From Fulvia fulva (taxonomy: Eukaryota > Ascomycota > Dothideomycetes > Mycosphaerellales > Mycosphaerellaceae): a stretch of 64,000 nt of DNA. The stretch's first letter is position 1. Every line of letters starts with the position of its first letter. The notes below the pieces were generated by a model. The model ran no database searches. It was not told the DNA's origin and saw nothing but the letters and a program-made list of their open reading frames with translations. The stretch spans positions 992,001 through 1,056,000 of the forward strand of contig NC_063023.1 of assembly GCF_020509005.1 (NCBI RefSeq). The letters run 5' to 3'. The translations under genes and the position numbers were made by a program. This document shows, in pieces, positions 42,192-52,366 of the stretch.

Positions 42192-43113
42192 GATCGGACC
42201 TTTTGGGATGAGTCAATCGCCGAGAGCTGTTGCGCTGTGCAACTTGCGATTACAAAGACAGCGAGGAGAAGAAGTCGAACCTGGCAGTAATGAAGCTGAG
42301 ATTTGGCGCGAAGCCACGAGCTTTTGCGCGTGCAGGCGAAGGAAAGTAGCACGTGGAGCGCACCAGGCACCGCGGGAGCCCACAGCCGCCGTTATCCACA
42401 GTATCAATGCGCGATATCAGATTGGAGAGGTATTTCACTGACCTGATAAATAGAGTTTCTATCGTAGTTCGTCACAGGCACAACTCCGCTCGCCCTCGGC
42501 GAAGGCATTTGCCTGTCTGCAGCAAAAGGAAGACTGGCTTCACTGCGGATCCAACGCAGATCTTTGAGGCACACTGCAGTCTACAAAAGCGCAGCAGTAA
42601 ACGTGCCCGAAGGTTACAGACAAAAGAGGTGGCCTTACATGTAAGAGTTGGACTATCTCCAAACTGATTCTGGAGATACAGTGAAGCCTAGCAGGCTAAC
42701 GGACTGTAGCACGGCTTGCATCAAGCGCGTTCATAGTATCGAGGATATCTGGCCTATCTCGCAACGCTTGCTGTTGCTGTCGCCCTTCGAGGAAGATCGT
42801 GGGACTGGGCAATTGTAGCCATAGGGTCACTATGGTAAGGAAGACCAGAAATATCTCATATGCTTTTGCAGACCGGTGCATAGATCTCACGCAGCCTTGA
42901 CATCTGCCTCAGAGCCTTGCTCATGCTGGCTTCGGTAGATGTCTCCAAGAGCCGACCAGCCGAAGACCTCGTCTCGGTCCAACATGCCGCGAACTTTCCT
43001 CAATGGCGTGCTCATAGAGAGCACTACGCAACTCCTCCTCGAACGACAGGTCATGATAGACACACTTACAGCATACCGAGCTGCAGATAAATACAATGAC
43101 GATCCGGGAGCAC
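42192..43113. other. Divergent intergenic region
   Basis: Between LRNRIY copy 2 (minus) and the monooxygenase (plus). A minus ORF at 42696-42890 with one hydrophobic stretch is not convincing. Confidence 0.45.
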
Positions 43114-44701
43114 ATGAGGCCGTTCTCGAGCTTGCATGGCCTGCCAAGCATTACATCGGCCAACGGGTCTACCAATGGGAGCAACAGCAGGAAGAAGCAG
43201 TTGATCCTGAATGCCTTTGTTGAGTCCTGTAAGCTCGAGGCACACTATGGACAGCTCTTCGACTAACACGCCACAGGCAGCGGCCATCAGTCTCCAGGCC
43301 TTTGGCGACACCCCGACGACAAGTCCGCCAACTTCAACGACATCGAACACTGGGTCAACCTCGCAAGACTTCTCGAATCTGCAAAGATCCACGGAATTTT
43401 CATCGCTGATGTTCTCGGTGGCCACGACGTCTACCGCAATAGTCTGGATCCTGCCATCATCTCCGCTGCCCAGTGGCCCGTGAACGAGCCGTTGGCTGTG
43501 GTTGCCGCTATGACGGCTGCGACGAAGTCGATCGGCGTGGGTGTGACTGTGGCGACGACGTATGAGCAGCCTTACCATCTGGCTTGGCGGTTGTCGACGA
43601 TCGAACATCTCTCGAAAGGACGACTTGGCTGGAACATCGTGACGGGATACTTGGACTCTGCTGCGCGGAATTTGATCAATGATGAACAGCCGAAGCATGA
43701 CAATCGCTACACTGTTGCTGAGGAGTATATGAAAGTCATGTACAAGCTCTTTCAATCCTCGTGGCGAGATGACGCTGTCGTTCGAGATGCGAAACGAGGT
43801 GTCTTCACAGCCCCCGAGCGAGTCCGGATTATCGATCATAAAGGGGAGTTCTATACCGTGCCCGGACCTCACATATGTCAGCCTTCACCGCAGCGCACGC
43901 CACTCCTGCTGCAAGCTGGGACTTCCAAATCCGGCAAACTCTTCGCAGCTCAGCACGCTGAGGCGATCTTCGTCGCTGGCCACAGTCCTTCCGTCGTCGC
44001 AGCAAGCGTCGCTGAGATCCGCAAGACTGCGGAGACGAAGTTTAGACGAGATCCGAACAGCTTGAAGTTCCTGGCCATGTTCTGTCCCGTCATCGGCAAG
44101 ACGCAAGAAGAAGCCGTCGCGAAGTTCGAGGATTACATCCAATACGGCTCCGTCGATGGTGCCCTGGCACTCTTCGGCGGCTGGACTGGAATAAATCTCG
44201 AGCCGTATGCTGACGATGAAGAGCTCCGACAGGTGGGCAGTAATGCTATTCAGTCGGCGGTCGAAGCATGGTCGAAGTCTAGCCCTGGTATTGCAAAGTG
44301 GACTAAGCATACTGTTGCACGGTAAGCCTCCCATTTGTAACTGTTGACTCTCCACTGACGATCCCAGACACCTCCAAATCGGCGGACTCGGCGCCACAGT
44401 CGTTGGTACCCCTGCACATGTCGCCGACGAAATGCAGCGATGGGTGGACGAAGCTGATGTCGATGGGTTCAATATGCCATACGCTATCTTTCCAGGCTCG
44501 TTCGAGGATATTGTGGAGCTACTAGTGCCAGAGTTGAGGAGGAGAAACGTGTTCTGGGATGAGTATGCTGTGCCTGGAGGCACCTATAGGGAGAACTTTT
44601 ATCAGAGGGAGGGCCAGAAGCAGCCGTTGGAGCAACATGTCGCGAGTAAGTATCGGTGGAGGGCTAGGGTGAGGAGGGAGGATGCTGTGATTCCCGAGTA
44701 G
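43114..44701 (+). CDS. NtaA/SnaA/DszA-type FMN-dependent monooxygenase
   Basis: Exons 43114-43228, 43277-44321, 44368-44701 give 497 aa of the bacterial-luciferase-like superfamily. Members use reduced FMN from a partner reductase to oxidise substrates such as nitrilotriacetate or sulfones; the substrate here is unknown. Motifs: QLILNAFVESC-SGHQSPGLWRHP, HWVNLARLLESAKIHGIFIADVLGGHDVY, the GRLGWNIVTGYLDSAARN loop, PQRTPLLLQAGTSKSGKLFAAQHAEAIFVAG and GFNMPYAIFPGSFEDIVELLVPEL. The start at MRPFSSLHGLPS was found by reading back from the first exon; a competing ORF (42939-43223) is a shadow frame. The N-terminal 25 residues form a Gly/Asn/Ser linker. Confidence 0.9.
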
Positions 44702-44924
44702 TGGGAGGGTGAGTGAGCCAATGGATCGTAAGTGAATGCTCCAATGCGGCTGGAGTCGAGATGTGGATCGTGCTGGTGAGTCTGAAACACGCTAAAAGGT
44801 TGTTCTTTCCCTCCATCACATGGGCTGGCCCAAGCTCTTCATCTCCACAGACTTTTGTTCTAACTTGTAGGTTCACATCGTCTCGACTTCCAACCTGAAC
44901 ACCACCAACAACACAAATACAACC
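44702..44924. other. Short intergenic gap
   Basis: Leads into the minisatellite in the 5' region of LRNRIY copy 3. Confidence 0.4.
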
Positions 44925-44990
44925 ACCAACACGACCATCGACACGACCACCAACAAGGCCACCAACAAGGCCACCAACACGACCACCACT
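44925..44990. repeat. 12-bp minisatellite upstream of LRNRIY copy 3
   Basis: About five tandem units related to ACAMGRCCACCA, variants being ACACGACCACCA and ACAAGGCCACCA. It ends 14 bp before the ATG at 45005, so it lies in the probable 5' UTR. Confidence 0.85.
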
Positions 44991-45004
44991 GCAGTCACAG
45001 AAAC

Positions 45005-45562
45005 ATGGCAGCCGCCGAAGATAACCACTGCAGAATACTGGAGCTGCCTGCGGAGCTTCGAAATCGCATTTACCGCCTCACGTTGAGCCAAGAAGAACAG
45101 ATGGACGTCACTGAAACTGGCTTCGAAATCCCTGGTGTGCTGAAGACATGTCGACAGATCCGATCCGAAGCATTGGCCATCTACTTCTACGAAAACAGAT
45201 TTCGCGTGACCGGAGCCAGCTGGAACAGCGACACGCTGTTCAAACTTACCTCAACGATCAAATCTATGGGTCTTGACACGGAGAAGATGCCCGTGGATGG
45301 TCGGTGGACCCTTGGCCCGCCTAGCTGGAAGAACTTGATGCTGTGGTTACAACGATACCACGCGCAGGAGCTGCAACTGAGACCTTCCAGGCCAGCCTCG
45401 ATGCTCAAGATCGAGGTCAAGGACCCAGTACGATACGCAGTGGGAAGCTTGGGCGTGATAGTCGACCGGTCGCGAGATCAATCTTGGACTCGAGTCAAGA
45501 AGACTCTGGACGCTCTGAGGCCGATGTTGATCATTCTGAACAGGCGGTGGGAAGAGGACTAA
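45005..45562 (+). CDS. LRNRIY-family protein (AN11006/2EXR-like), copy 3
   Basis: Single exon, 185 aa. RILELPAELRNRIYRLTLSQEE, GFEIPGVLKTCRQIRSEALAIYFYENRFRV and GPPSWKNLMLWLQRYHAQELQL give the family pattern. It ends about 120 bp before the long-TIR element. Function unknown. Confidence 0.77.
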   Translation: MAAAEDNHCRILELPAELRNRIYRLTLSQEEQMDVTETGFEIPGVLKTCRQIRSEALAIYFYENRFRVTGASWNSDTLFKLTSTIKSMGLDTEKMPVDGRWTLGPPSWKNLMLWLQRYHAQELQLRPSRPASMLKIEVKDPVRYAVGSLGVIVDRSRDQSWTRVKKTLDALRPMLIILNRRWEED

Positions 45563-45679
45563 TGTCACTGGTCAGCGAACAGAGCTGCTTCAAAGTGATC
45601 TGCAGTAGCGCCTGGCGCCGTAAATACCTGAGACAGAGCTATTTGGTTCACTTGCGACGACGCAAATCCCGCCAGAATT

Positions 45680-45798
45680 CCGGTGAATTACTCCGACAGG
45701 GACAATTATGTCAAGAATTACTACGACAGGGACCATTATGTATTTCTTACTCCGATAGGGACCTGCACGGTATCCATATTACTGCCACAGGGACCATT
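45680..45798 (+). repeat. Left TIR, four ~30-bp internal units
   Basis: Built from four degenerate repeats of about 30 bp with core ATTACTCCGACAGGGACC. Confidence 0.9.
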
Positions 45799-45936
45799 GT
45801 TGCCACATCGTCGCATTCTCACCCCAACCCATTTAACCTGCTCTCCCATTCCAGCAGAGCACGTTAAATGAGTTAGGGCAAGGCCAGAAACGCATAGCCT
45901 TGTGAAGGCGAATGATCGTGAGCTACTGAGCCATAA

Positions 45937-46228
45937 GCAGGTTAATCGTGGAGGTGAATGAACGAGAGGCACGAGTAGCGCGAGCAGGTTAATCGTGGAG
46001 GTGAATGCACGAGAGGCACGAGCAGGGCAATGAGACGATGCGAGCAGGTTAATCGTGGAGATGAATGCACGAGAGGCACGAGCAGCGCGAGCAGGTTAAT
46101 TCAGTAGAGGTGAATAAACGAGAGGCACGAGCAGGGCAATAAGACGATGCGAGCAGGTTAATAAGACAATGCAAGCAGGTTAATAAGACAATGCAAGCAG
46201 GTTAATGACACAACAAGAGCAGGTTAAT
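45937..46228 (+). repeat. AGCAGGTTAA repeat array inside the element
   Basis: About eight or nine copies of [GA]AGCAGGTTAAT, the first ones spaced by about 50-55 bp within a larger unit (GCAGGTTAATCGTGGAG...GAATGCACGAGAGGCACG) and the last ones by about 22 bp. The same core reappears in the three hairpins near the right end. Confidence 0.85.
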
Positions 46229-46583
46229 GAGACGATACGCGGCCAAGAGAGTTCATTCGAGCAGAGCAGAGACAGACAGACACACCCCAAAGCTAATCAC
46301 AATCCTTGCCTTAGTGGCGGCACTAGGCACACCGATTCACAGCGTCGACGCGAACGCCGACAGCAGAACGAGTAGCCACAGAGTAACGCCAGTACCTATC
46401 ACTCGTGTCACCCTTAGCGACACGGCCAACACAGCGACGGCATGGTGTTAGGCGAGCTTCACGAAGCTCAGGGCGCTCTATAATGTTGCCGACGTGCGTA
46501 GCTTCACGAAGCTCGCTAGTAGCGTTCTCATCAAGATAAGTATTCAGCTCGTAAGCTGCCCACTTCGTAGCAGACTACGACCA

Positions 46584-46873
46584 CTACTTGCTAGCGACCA
46601 CAGGTAGCCTACGAGTGACTTTCGTCGTACCCGTAGGACGACCTCTCTTCTTCTTAGGAGTAGGCAGCGGTGCGCTAAGACATGTCAGCTTCGAGGTCGT
46701 AAAGGGTTGAGAGAACGATAAGCTTGCTTGTCGTGTTCGAGGCTAAGGAGTGAGACTTACGCAGAGGAGGGACCAGCCGTGTCGTCTTCGTCGTCGTCGT
46801 CGTTAGTGCTAGCAATATGTCAGATCGTTGCTCGATGCTTAACGTGAAGTGTCTTGATCAAAGCCGAGGACAT
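46584..46873 (-). pseudogene. AT-hook-like coding remnant inside the element
   Basis: On the minus strand an acidic stretch (STNDDDDEDDTAGPSSA) runs into a GTAAGT donor. After an 87-nt intron ending CTGACATGTCTTAG it continues APLPTPKKKRGRPTGTTKVTRR and stops (46584). KKKRGRPTGTTK is an AT-hook-type DNA-binding motif. An upstream ATG (46873, MSSALIKTLH) could be the start, but its junction to the acidic exon does not close in phase. So this is either a broken small nuclear protein gene or an unresolved model. Confidence 0.4.
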
Positions 46874-47220
46874 AATTTGATATATATGTTGTGGCCGGAG
46901 CCTATGTCGAAGTCGCCGCCGCCGTTACTTATTATGTCGCTCGTATAGTTCTTGTGCTTGCTATAGTGTTGCGGGTAGTTGTAAGAGGGTGTATATAATA
47001 GTGTAGAGAGCGAGCAGTATAAAAGGTGTAGCCGAGAAGATAGACATCGCTAAACAATAGCGTAGCGTAGGTTATTGTGTATATGAGGGTAGGGTACAAG
47101 GATAGGATATGAGAATAGGATGTAAGCATATAGCCTCTTTGCTACCCACGTTACGACAATAGCAACGCTCGATTGTAGGGCTAGCAGGTTCGGCGATTAT
47201 ATACGTTATAGCATTGCCCT

Positions 47221-47593
47221 GTCTAGTATGATTTAACCTGCTCCGCAAGGACAAGTGAGCAGGTAAAATCACACTAGACATAGTGCCTATAACTGTATAA
47301 GGTCTAAGGAATAAGAACGCCGAGGGAGGGCTATAAGCTAGGCGATCAAATGTATTATGCTACTTCCCTGTATTATATAACCTGCTCACCTGTTCTTGCA
47401 GAGCAGGTTAAATCGTATAGGGAAGGCGCCTATAACTGGATAAGGTCTAGGTAACAAGAGAACGAAGTAAAGTACGGTTACACGGACATAGCTATGAACT
47501 CTCCTTTGCCTACCTATGCTACTTGATTTGTTGCTCCTATATCGCTTTAACCTGCTCTGCAAGAACAGGTAAGCAGGTTAAAGCGATATAGGA
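47221..47593. repeat. Three hairpins with a shared TTAACCTGCTC core
   Basis: 47221-47279 (21 of 23 stem pairs), 47365-47423 (19 of 23) and 47535-47593 (22 of 22 stem pairs). Loops are 13-15 nt related to TGCAAGAACAGGT, the middle one in reverse orientation. Outer arms differ between hairpins yet stay self-complementary. Confidence 0.85.
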
Positions 47594-47635
47594 AGCTCTA
47601 CCTGGCTATAGTACTTCATTTGTGTCGTTGGCGAT

Positions 47636-47754
47636 AATGGTCCCTGCGGCAGTAATATGGATACCGTGCAGGTCCCTGTCGGAGTAAGAAATACATAATG
47701 GTCCCTGTCGTAGTAATTCTTGACATAATTGTCCCTGTCGGAGTAATTCACCGG
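47636..47754 (-). repeat. Right TIR
   Basis: Reverse complement of the left TIR with two transitions (C for T, G for A). Confidence 0.9.
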
Positions 47755-47924
47755 CCAGAATTCACTAGCTTTCATGCGCCGCGCATCGTGTCTCACGCTA
47801 CAACACATCGCACGGCGTTATTGCGAATCCTGCCTCAGATCGCTCATGGCTTCTCGACTTCGCCATTCTTTCTTCACACACTTCCTACACCACATTTGCC
47901 CGAATACTTCTCCTCACTCGCCAG

Positions 47925-48563
47925 CATGGACCCGTACCCACCAAGAACCACAGCCCTTTCCTCAGACTTCCTGGGGAAATGCGAAACCGTATCTATCGTG
48001 CCGCCCTAGTCAAAGACCAGCCCATTCGCACCAGTCCCTACACATTCAACTCTCCCGGACTCCTCAAAGCGTGCAGAACCACTAGGTCCGAAGCCACGGC
48101 CATATATCTCCTCGAAAACACATTCGAGATTGATGCCCGCAAACACGATAGTCACCCCCTTCTTACCTTCAACACGGCCGTCACACGCCTCGGCTTCTTA
48201 CCTCAAGCTATCAAGATGAATCTGGACTATCGAGGAATGTTTGCGGACTGGATGGATCTCGTGGCGTGGGTGAGGAGACTCCACGCACGAAAAATTCACC
48301 TTAAACCTCCACCGGGTGTCGTGATTCGCTTCGGAAGAGGGCAGCGGGGAATCTTGATAGACGATCTTGGTCCACTTATCGAAGGCCTGCGTGAGGTGTC
48401 CTGGCCGAAGGTCGCTGCGATTCTGAGAGTGATTGAGATGAGGGTTTTGTATGACCATGATGTGACGACGTCTCAAGCGGTCGAGGAGGGCCTGGATGCA
48501 TTGGAGGATGTACTGGAAAGCGAACGTGAGGCGAACGGTGTGCGAGCGTTCATTGAAGTGTAG
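47925..48563 (+). pseudogene. LRNRIY-family protein copy 4, frameshifted near its start
   Basis: The family-like start MDPYPPRTTA (47925) runs in one frame while LRLPGEMRNRIYRAALVKDQ continues in another. One base is in excess or missing around 47950-47960. The rest is intact: FNSPGLLKACRTTRSEATAIYLLENTFEI, WMDLVAWVRRLHARKIHL and an acidic end (DALEDVLESEREANG...FIEV). An internal Met inside the signature (47979) could start a truncated protein without its LPGE motif. The lesion lies about 170 bp from the end of the long-TIR element. Confidence 0.65.
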
Positions 48564-49150
48564 TCGCTTGACGCGACTGCAAAGGCCACACACACTTAAA
48601 TCCGGAGACCACGCAACGGGTCTCGCTAGCTTAGCGGAATCATCAATGGGTCCGGTGCTGGACAGGTTGTTTCTGTATGTCAGCAAACATCTTCCCTGGA
48701 TCGAAAGTCTCAGCTCAAGGTATTCTAAAACTTCATCGTCAACACATCACGCTTCAGGTACTTTGTGGACTAATACTAGTCGAGGTGCGACACGCTGTGC
48801 CTGTCCAGCTTTGGGGACTGCAATGTTACAAGCTGCGAAGCCAGACATCAGCAACATCTTGCCAGCGAGACGATGACCAGGCAAAGGATGATTCTCGACA
48901 GCAGCAGTAAGCATGGAGACACTGTTTCCCTCGACGTGATGTCGATGGGATGAGGTGCCTGCTACCTCCTAACGCCGATTCTGCTAAGCGGCAAAGTTCT
49001 GACCATCCCATTTTAATATTTGGCTACGTCATGGGATATCTCAAATGAGGGCTCGTAGTGCAAATACAAAGAGATTGGGGTCGCATTGCTCTGTTCCTGA
49101 CCATCTAAAATCAAACACCTCCCCATCAATATCATCAAGTCGACACCAAA
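48564..49150. other. Intergenic region
   Basis: 587 bp; nothing supported. Confidence 0.5.
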
Positions 49151-49771
49151 ATGGCCGCAACACTGTTCGATGCCACGCGAAACTACGTGAGACTCCATCA
49201 TCAACCAGCGGCCCTTCCTTGCTGACTGAAAACATCACAGTCGCTCTACAGCATCCCAGTAATGTGGGCAATTTCCATCGCACCACACTTCTACGCCGCC
49301 TCCCTCGGCAAGTTCGACAACAAGCAGCCACGAACCTACACCAAGGACACCGAGAGCAACCAGAGCATCGACAAAGGTACTCCTCCACCTGTTTGTCAAA
49401 TGAAACTCCTACTGACATGACAAACAGCCACCAAAGGCACCATCATCCGTGCCGAAGGTGCGCAGCAAAATGGCTTCGAGAACACCGGGCTGTTTGCTGC
49501 TGCTGTTGTCATTGGTAATGTTGCGAAGCTAGATAATGGCACGCTCAATGCGTTGGCGGGAAGCTATCTGGCCAGCCGAGTCGCGTATAACTTGTGCTAC
49601 ATCAATGGCACTACTGAGGCTTTAGGTGAGTTCTCCTGGTTCCTAAGGTCTGTGGATTGGTGCTGATGGCAGTGTGAAGCTACTGGCAGGTCTGTCTCTT
49701 TCCTGGCAGGAATCGGGATTGTCTTCACTCTGTTCATCAAGAGTGGAAATGTGCTCTATGGCCAGTTGTAG
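49151..49771 (+). CDS. MAPEG-family membrane protein
   Basis: Four exons (49151-49186, 49241-49376, 49428-49625, 49680-49771) give 153 aa. MAPEG proteins are four-helix membrane enzymes of eicosanoid and glutathione metabolism; fungal members are mostly uncharacterised. Helix 1 is SLYSIPVMWAISIAPHFYAASLG. The signature RAEGAQQNGFENTGLFAAAVVIGN follows, then LAGSYLASRVAYNLCYI and the last helix RSVSFLAGIGIVFTLFIKSGN. The 12-codon first exon encodes MAATLFDATRNY. For the last intron the acceptor GTGTGAAG (ending 49679) keeps frame, whereas the nearer-looking CTGGCAG does not. Confidence 0.88.
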
Positions 49772-50490
49772 GATGTGAATATGGAAAATATTTGAGGTTT
49801 GTACATAACCAAGCTTGTACATAACACCACCTTCGAGTTCGTTGGAGAGGTGATTTACATCGACGAAGCGACCAATGAGTTTCGCTTCCAAGTGCGACGC
49901 AAACCGAGCGTGCCTAGCCTGCCCTCCAACTTCGTAGTGCCGAGACTTACAGCACTTCAGTGGTATCGTAGTCTGGAGTACTGCAGCTAATGGTCAGGTC
50001 TGCGGCATGGTCCGATCCATCGGTTGAAAAGGTGAGACAGCCCTCATCACCTGGAACCGATCACCGTATGTCACGCCTGCTGCACAATCAACCCGGCACG
50101 GTTCGCGATGTCTTCCGTCTTGTCGTGCAGCATGTTTTCTTGATCCATACCCGCAAACCTATGCTTGCACACCTCGCTGCATATGACCAGCCCGAGACGG
50201 TCTACATGAGGGTGATTGTTGATCGTATCGTCGCATGGCTCGAGCGCACCGGACAGACACCTCGATGGCGCAAGCTCTGGAGATATTTGTGAGATGCTAG
50301 TCCGCCGCACTCAACATCATGGTATGGAGCAGCTTGCCTCAAGGCGGGACGACTCGCGACGTATCCTGGTATGGAGGTGCGAAGGCCACTTGCGTAAGTG
50401 TGTGGGAAGCATGACTGCCAAGCCGAGCGGCTTCTGCTCAACAAATCGTCATACTTGGTGCATGAAAACCTCCACCATGACTCCTCTCCC
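49772..50490. other. Intergenic region
   Basis: 719 bp with two short plus ORFs (49799-49990, 49990-50292) of no recognised family; not called. Confidence 0.45.
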
Positions 50491-51426
50491 TCAGCTCTTC
50501 TTACTCCTCGAGAAGAACCCGCTCTTCGAACTCTTCAGCTTCTGCTTCGGTAGCGGGGCCACCGGGGCTGGACTGCTGCTTTGAGTATCCAGCAGAACCT
50601 CCGTCTCCTCAGCCATAGCCCTGATCTCATCGCCAGTGGGCCGACACTCTGCAACAGTGGAATAAGGTCTCCCCACCACAGCTTCCTCATCCGCGCCACC
50701 AAACTTGACCTTCGTCTTCGGCGTGGCAAGATTAGCACCAGACTCTTGATCAAAGTACAGCTTGTAATGTGCCGGCATCCCCAGGATCTTTTGAAAGCTG
50801 GACCAAGCCCGATGGATCCCGTCTGCACCGGTAGTGTGTAGTGATGCACTGTCCTGCTGCATCTTCGTCTTCAGGCTCGCCACGGAATGTGCGCCGAAGA
50901 CGTTCTCGCCGATCTGGTAAGCCCTTCCATCCGGGGTCTGGAGTCCAGGAAGCTGAAGCATAGTGATCTTCATATGCCCAACGTGAATCGAGTCCCCATC
51001 CACAAACTCCTCATCACTATTCGTATTCGGGGCAAACCCATACTTCCTCGCAAAAAGCTTTCCAAACGGCTGCGCAGCCTGCGTTCCACAAACTCTCGGG
51101 GCGTGTCCCTGTATCTTCAGCAGCTGAGACCGCAGATACCAAGCTCCAGACCGATTGAGGCTCGAAGAGGATAGAGTCTCCAGCATAATATCAACGCGGT
51201 AGCTGTTGCTCTTCACAAACGACAGCAGCCTATCCGCCGCCTGTGTCGAAATCGCGATCCGATCCTTGGTATGATCCAGAACGGGGTCAATCAGCACGCA
51301 GCTCCTGGTCCCTGGATCGACAATAATATATTGCCACGCTTTCGTGCTCGGATCGAAGAAGTCGTGAATAACATAGTCCTCCGATCCAGGGAGGGCACCC
51401 GAGAATGAGTTCATCGGGCAAGCCAT
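50491..51426 (-). CDS. Metallo-beta-lactamase-fold protein lacking the metal motif
   Basis: 311 aa from MACPMNSF; the frame is open to 51630, which would add 68 residues of unclear value. The fold is recognisable as the ETHE1/persulfide-dioxygenase-like branch: DYVIHDFFDPSTKAWQYIIVDPGTRSCVLIDPVLD, STQAADRLLSFVKSN-YRVDIMLET. At this point the family has HAHADHLTAA, but the sequence reads LSSSSLNRSGAWYL. Later VGHMKITMLQLPGLQTPDGRAYQIGENVFGAHS replaces the usual Asp/His region. All zinc or iron ligands are thus missing, so it is a probable pseudoenzyme. The C-terminus is Pro/Lys/Ser-rich (LPKQKLKSSKSGFFSRSKK). No stop or frameshift interrupts it. Confidence 0.75.
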   Translation of the reverse strand: MACPMNSFSGALPGSEDYVIHDFFDPSTKAWQYIIVDPGTRSCVLIDPVLDHTKDRIAISTQAADRLLSFVKSNSYRVDIMLETLSSSSLNRSGAWYLRSQLLKIQGHAPRVCGTQAAQPFGKLFARKYGFAPNTNSDEEFVDGDSIHVGHMKITMLQLPGLQTPDGRAYQIGENVFGAHSVASLKTKMQQDSASLHTTGADGIHRAWSSFQKILGMPAHYKLYFDQESGANLATPKTKVKFGGADEEAVVGRPYSTVAECRPTGDEIRAMAEETEVLLDTQSSSPAPVAPLPKQKLKSSKSGFFSRSKKS

Positions 51427-52366
51427 ATCGAGGCGAGCGAAGCAAGCGAAGAAGCTAACGTCCGTTAGAGAAGACGTTATCAAAGGCAACGGGCAAGACA
51501 CATCGCTTGGAGACTTCTTGTGATGCAAAGTGGTTTTTTCTGGTTGCAGAGACGCAGGTGTTCGAGACTCCTCGCGTGCCCGAAGACGCCGTTTGGAAAT
51601 TAGAGTTCCCGAGTCAGGAAGAATAACCATTTAGCCCACTGGGCGGTCTTAGAGCCCCTATTAGTGGGGAGGGGGAGGTGGTTCCTGCTTCCGGACAGTC
51701 CTAGCTCGGCGACGTGTCGTCATGCTGATCGGCGAACATTATATGTACTCTTGTTTGCTGTGTATTGACTGTGAAGGAGCATACTCTGGTTTCATTTTAT
51801 GAAATTGTAAGAGACAACATCCAAAGCACAAAAGTCTTGCACCAAATCACAGCCGAGATTGAACCTGCATCGTTCCACCCGCCAGGCAGAAGCTGACACA
51901 AGCTCCTCAGCAAAGTCTGAGGCATGATGTGAAAGTCGAACTTGATGCTCAGGTAGTCGTCAAAAGAGACCCCGTACCTCGAGTGGATGTCAGCATGTAA
52001 CATCACCTGATCATGGATATGATTGCTCCTGTCAACGACGTAGCTCCGTCCGTTGAGCATAGAGCAGACCGTTGGCGACTCCGCATAACGTGACCGAGTA
52101 CATGGAAGAAGTTGCCAAAAGCAAGGATAATACCATCGACATGGGATATCACATGCGGTCTATCACTTTCTGACAGCTCCATAGAATCATTCGGCTTCGG
52201 TTTCGTGCCGAACTGAGACCCGGAACACATCCGTTCAGATAAAGGGCGAGTCATGCTGGGGACGACGAAGGTGCTGCATGGAACTTCGTGATCTGTAAGC
52301 CATCAGTTCAGCCCAACAGGGACAACAGCATCTTAGTCTCAAGCCTGGCGGTCCCACGTTCTGCGT
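51427..52366. other. Intergenic region
   Basis: Includes the possible 5' extension of the MBL-fold ORF (to 51630) and two minus ORFs without motifs. Confidence 0.45.

Larger units (their letters stand above)
45680..47754. mobile_element. Non-autonomous long-TIR DNA transposon (MULE- or hAT-like)
   Basis: A 2,075-bp element with 119-bp terminal inverted repeats (45680-45798 and 47636-47754; 117 of 119 positions match) beginning CCGGTGAATTACTCC. The flanks carry a perfect direct duplication, CCAGAATT at 45672-45679 and 47755-47762, or GCCAGAATTC (10 bp) if one base is trimmed from each end. Long TIRs with an 8-10 bp duplication suggest a Mutator-like or hAT-like origin. No transposase is encoded, so it would need one in trans. 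High TIR identity and intact CpA sites argue for a young, un-RIPed copy. It sits between LRNRIY copies 3 and 4. Confidence 0.88.

Noticed and set aside
42939..43223. 94-aa plus-strand ORF before the monooxygenase
   Set aside because: A different frame over the same bases gives a start and spliceable first exon that continues the monooxygenase motifs, so this ORF is a shadow.
45937..46228. CRISPR-like regular repeats
   Set aside because: Eukaryotic context; spacers are themselves repeats, spacing is irregular, and the array lies inside a TIR-bounded element.
46227..46451. 74-aa ORF inside the long-TIR element as a secreted or membrane protein
   Set aside because: It begins within the repeat array, has no convincing signal peptide and no similarity to known cargo.
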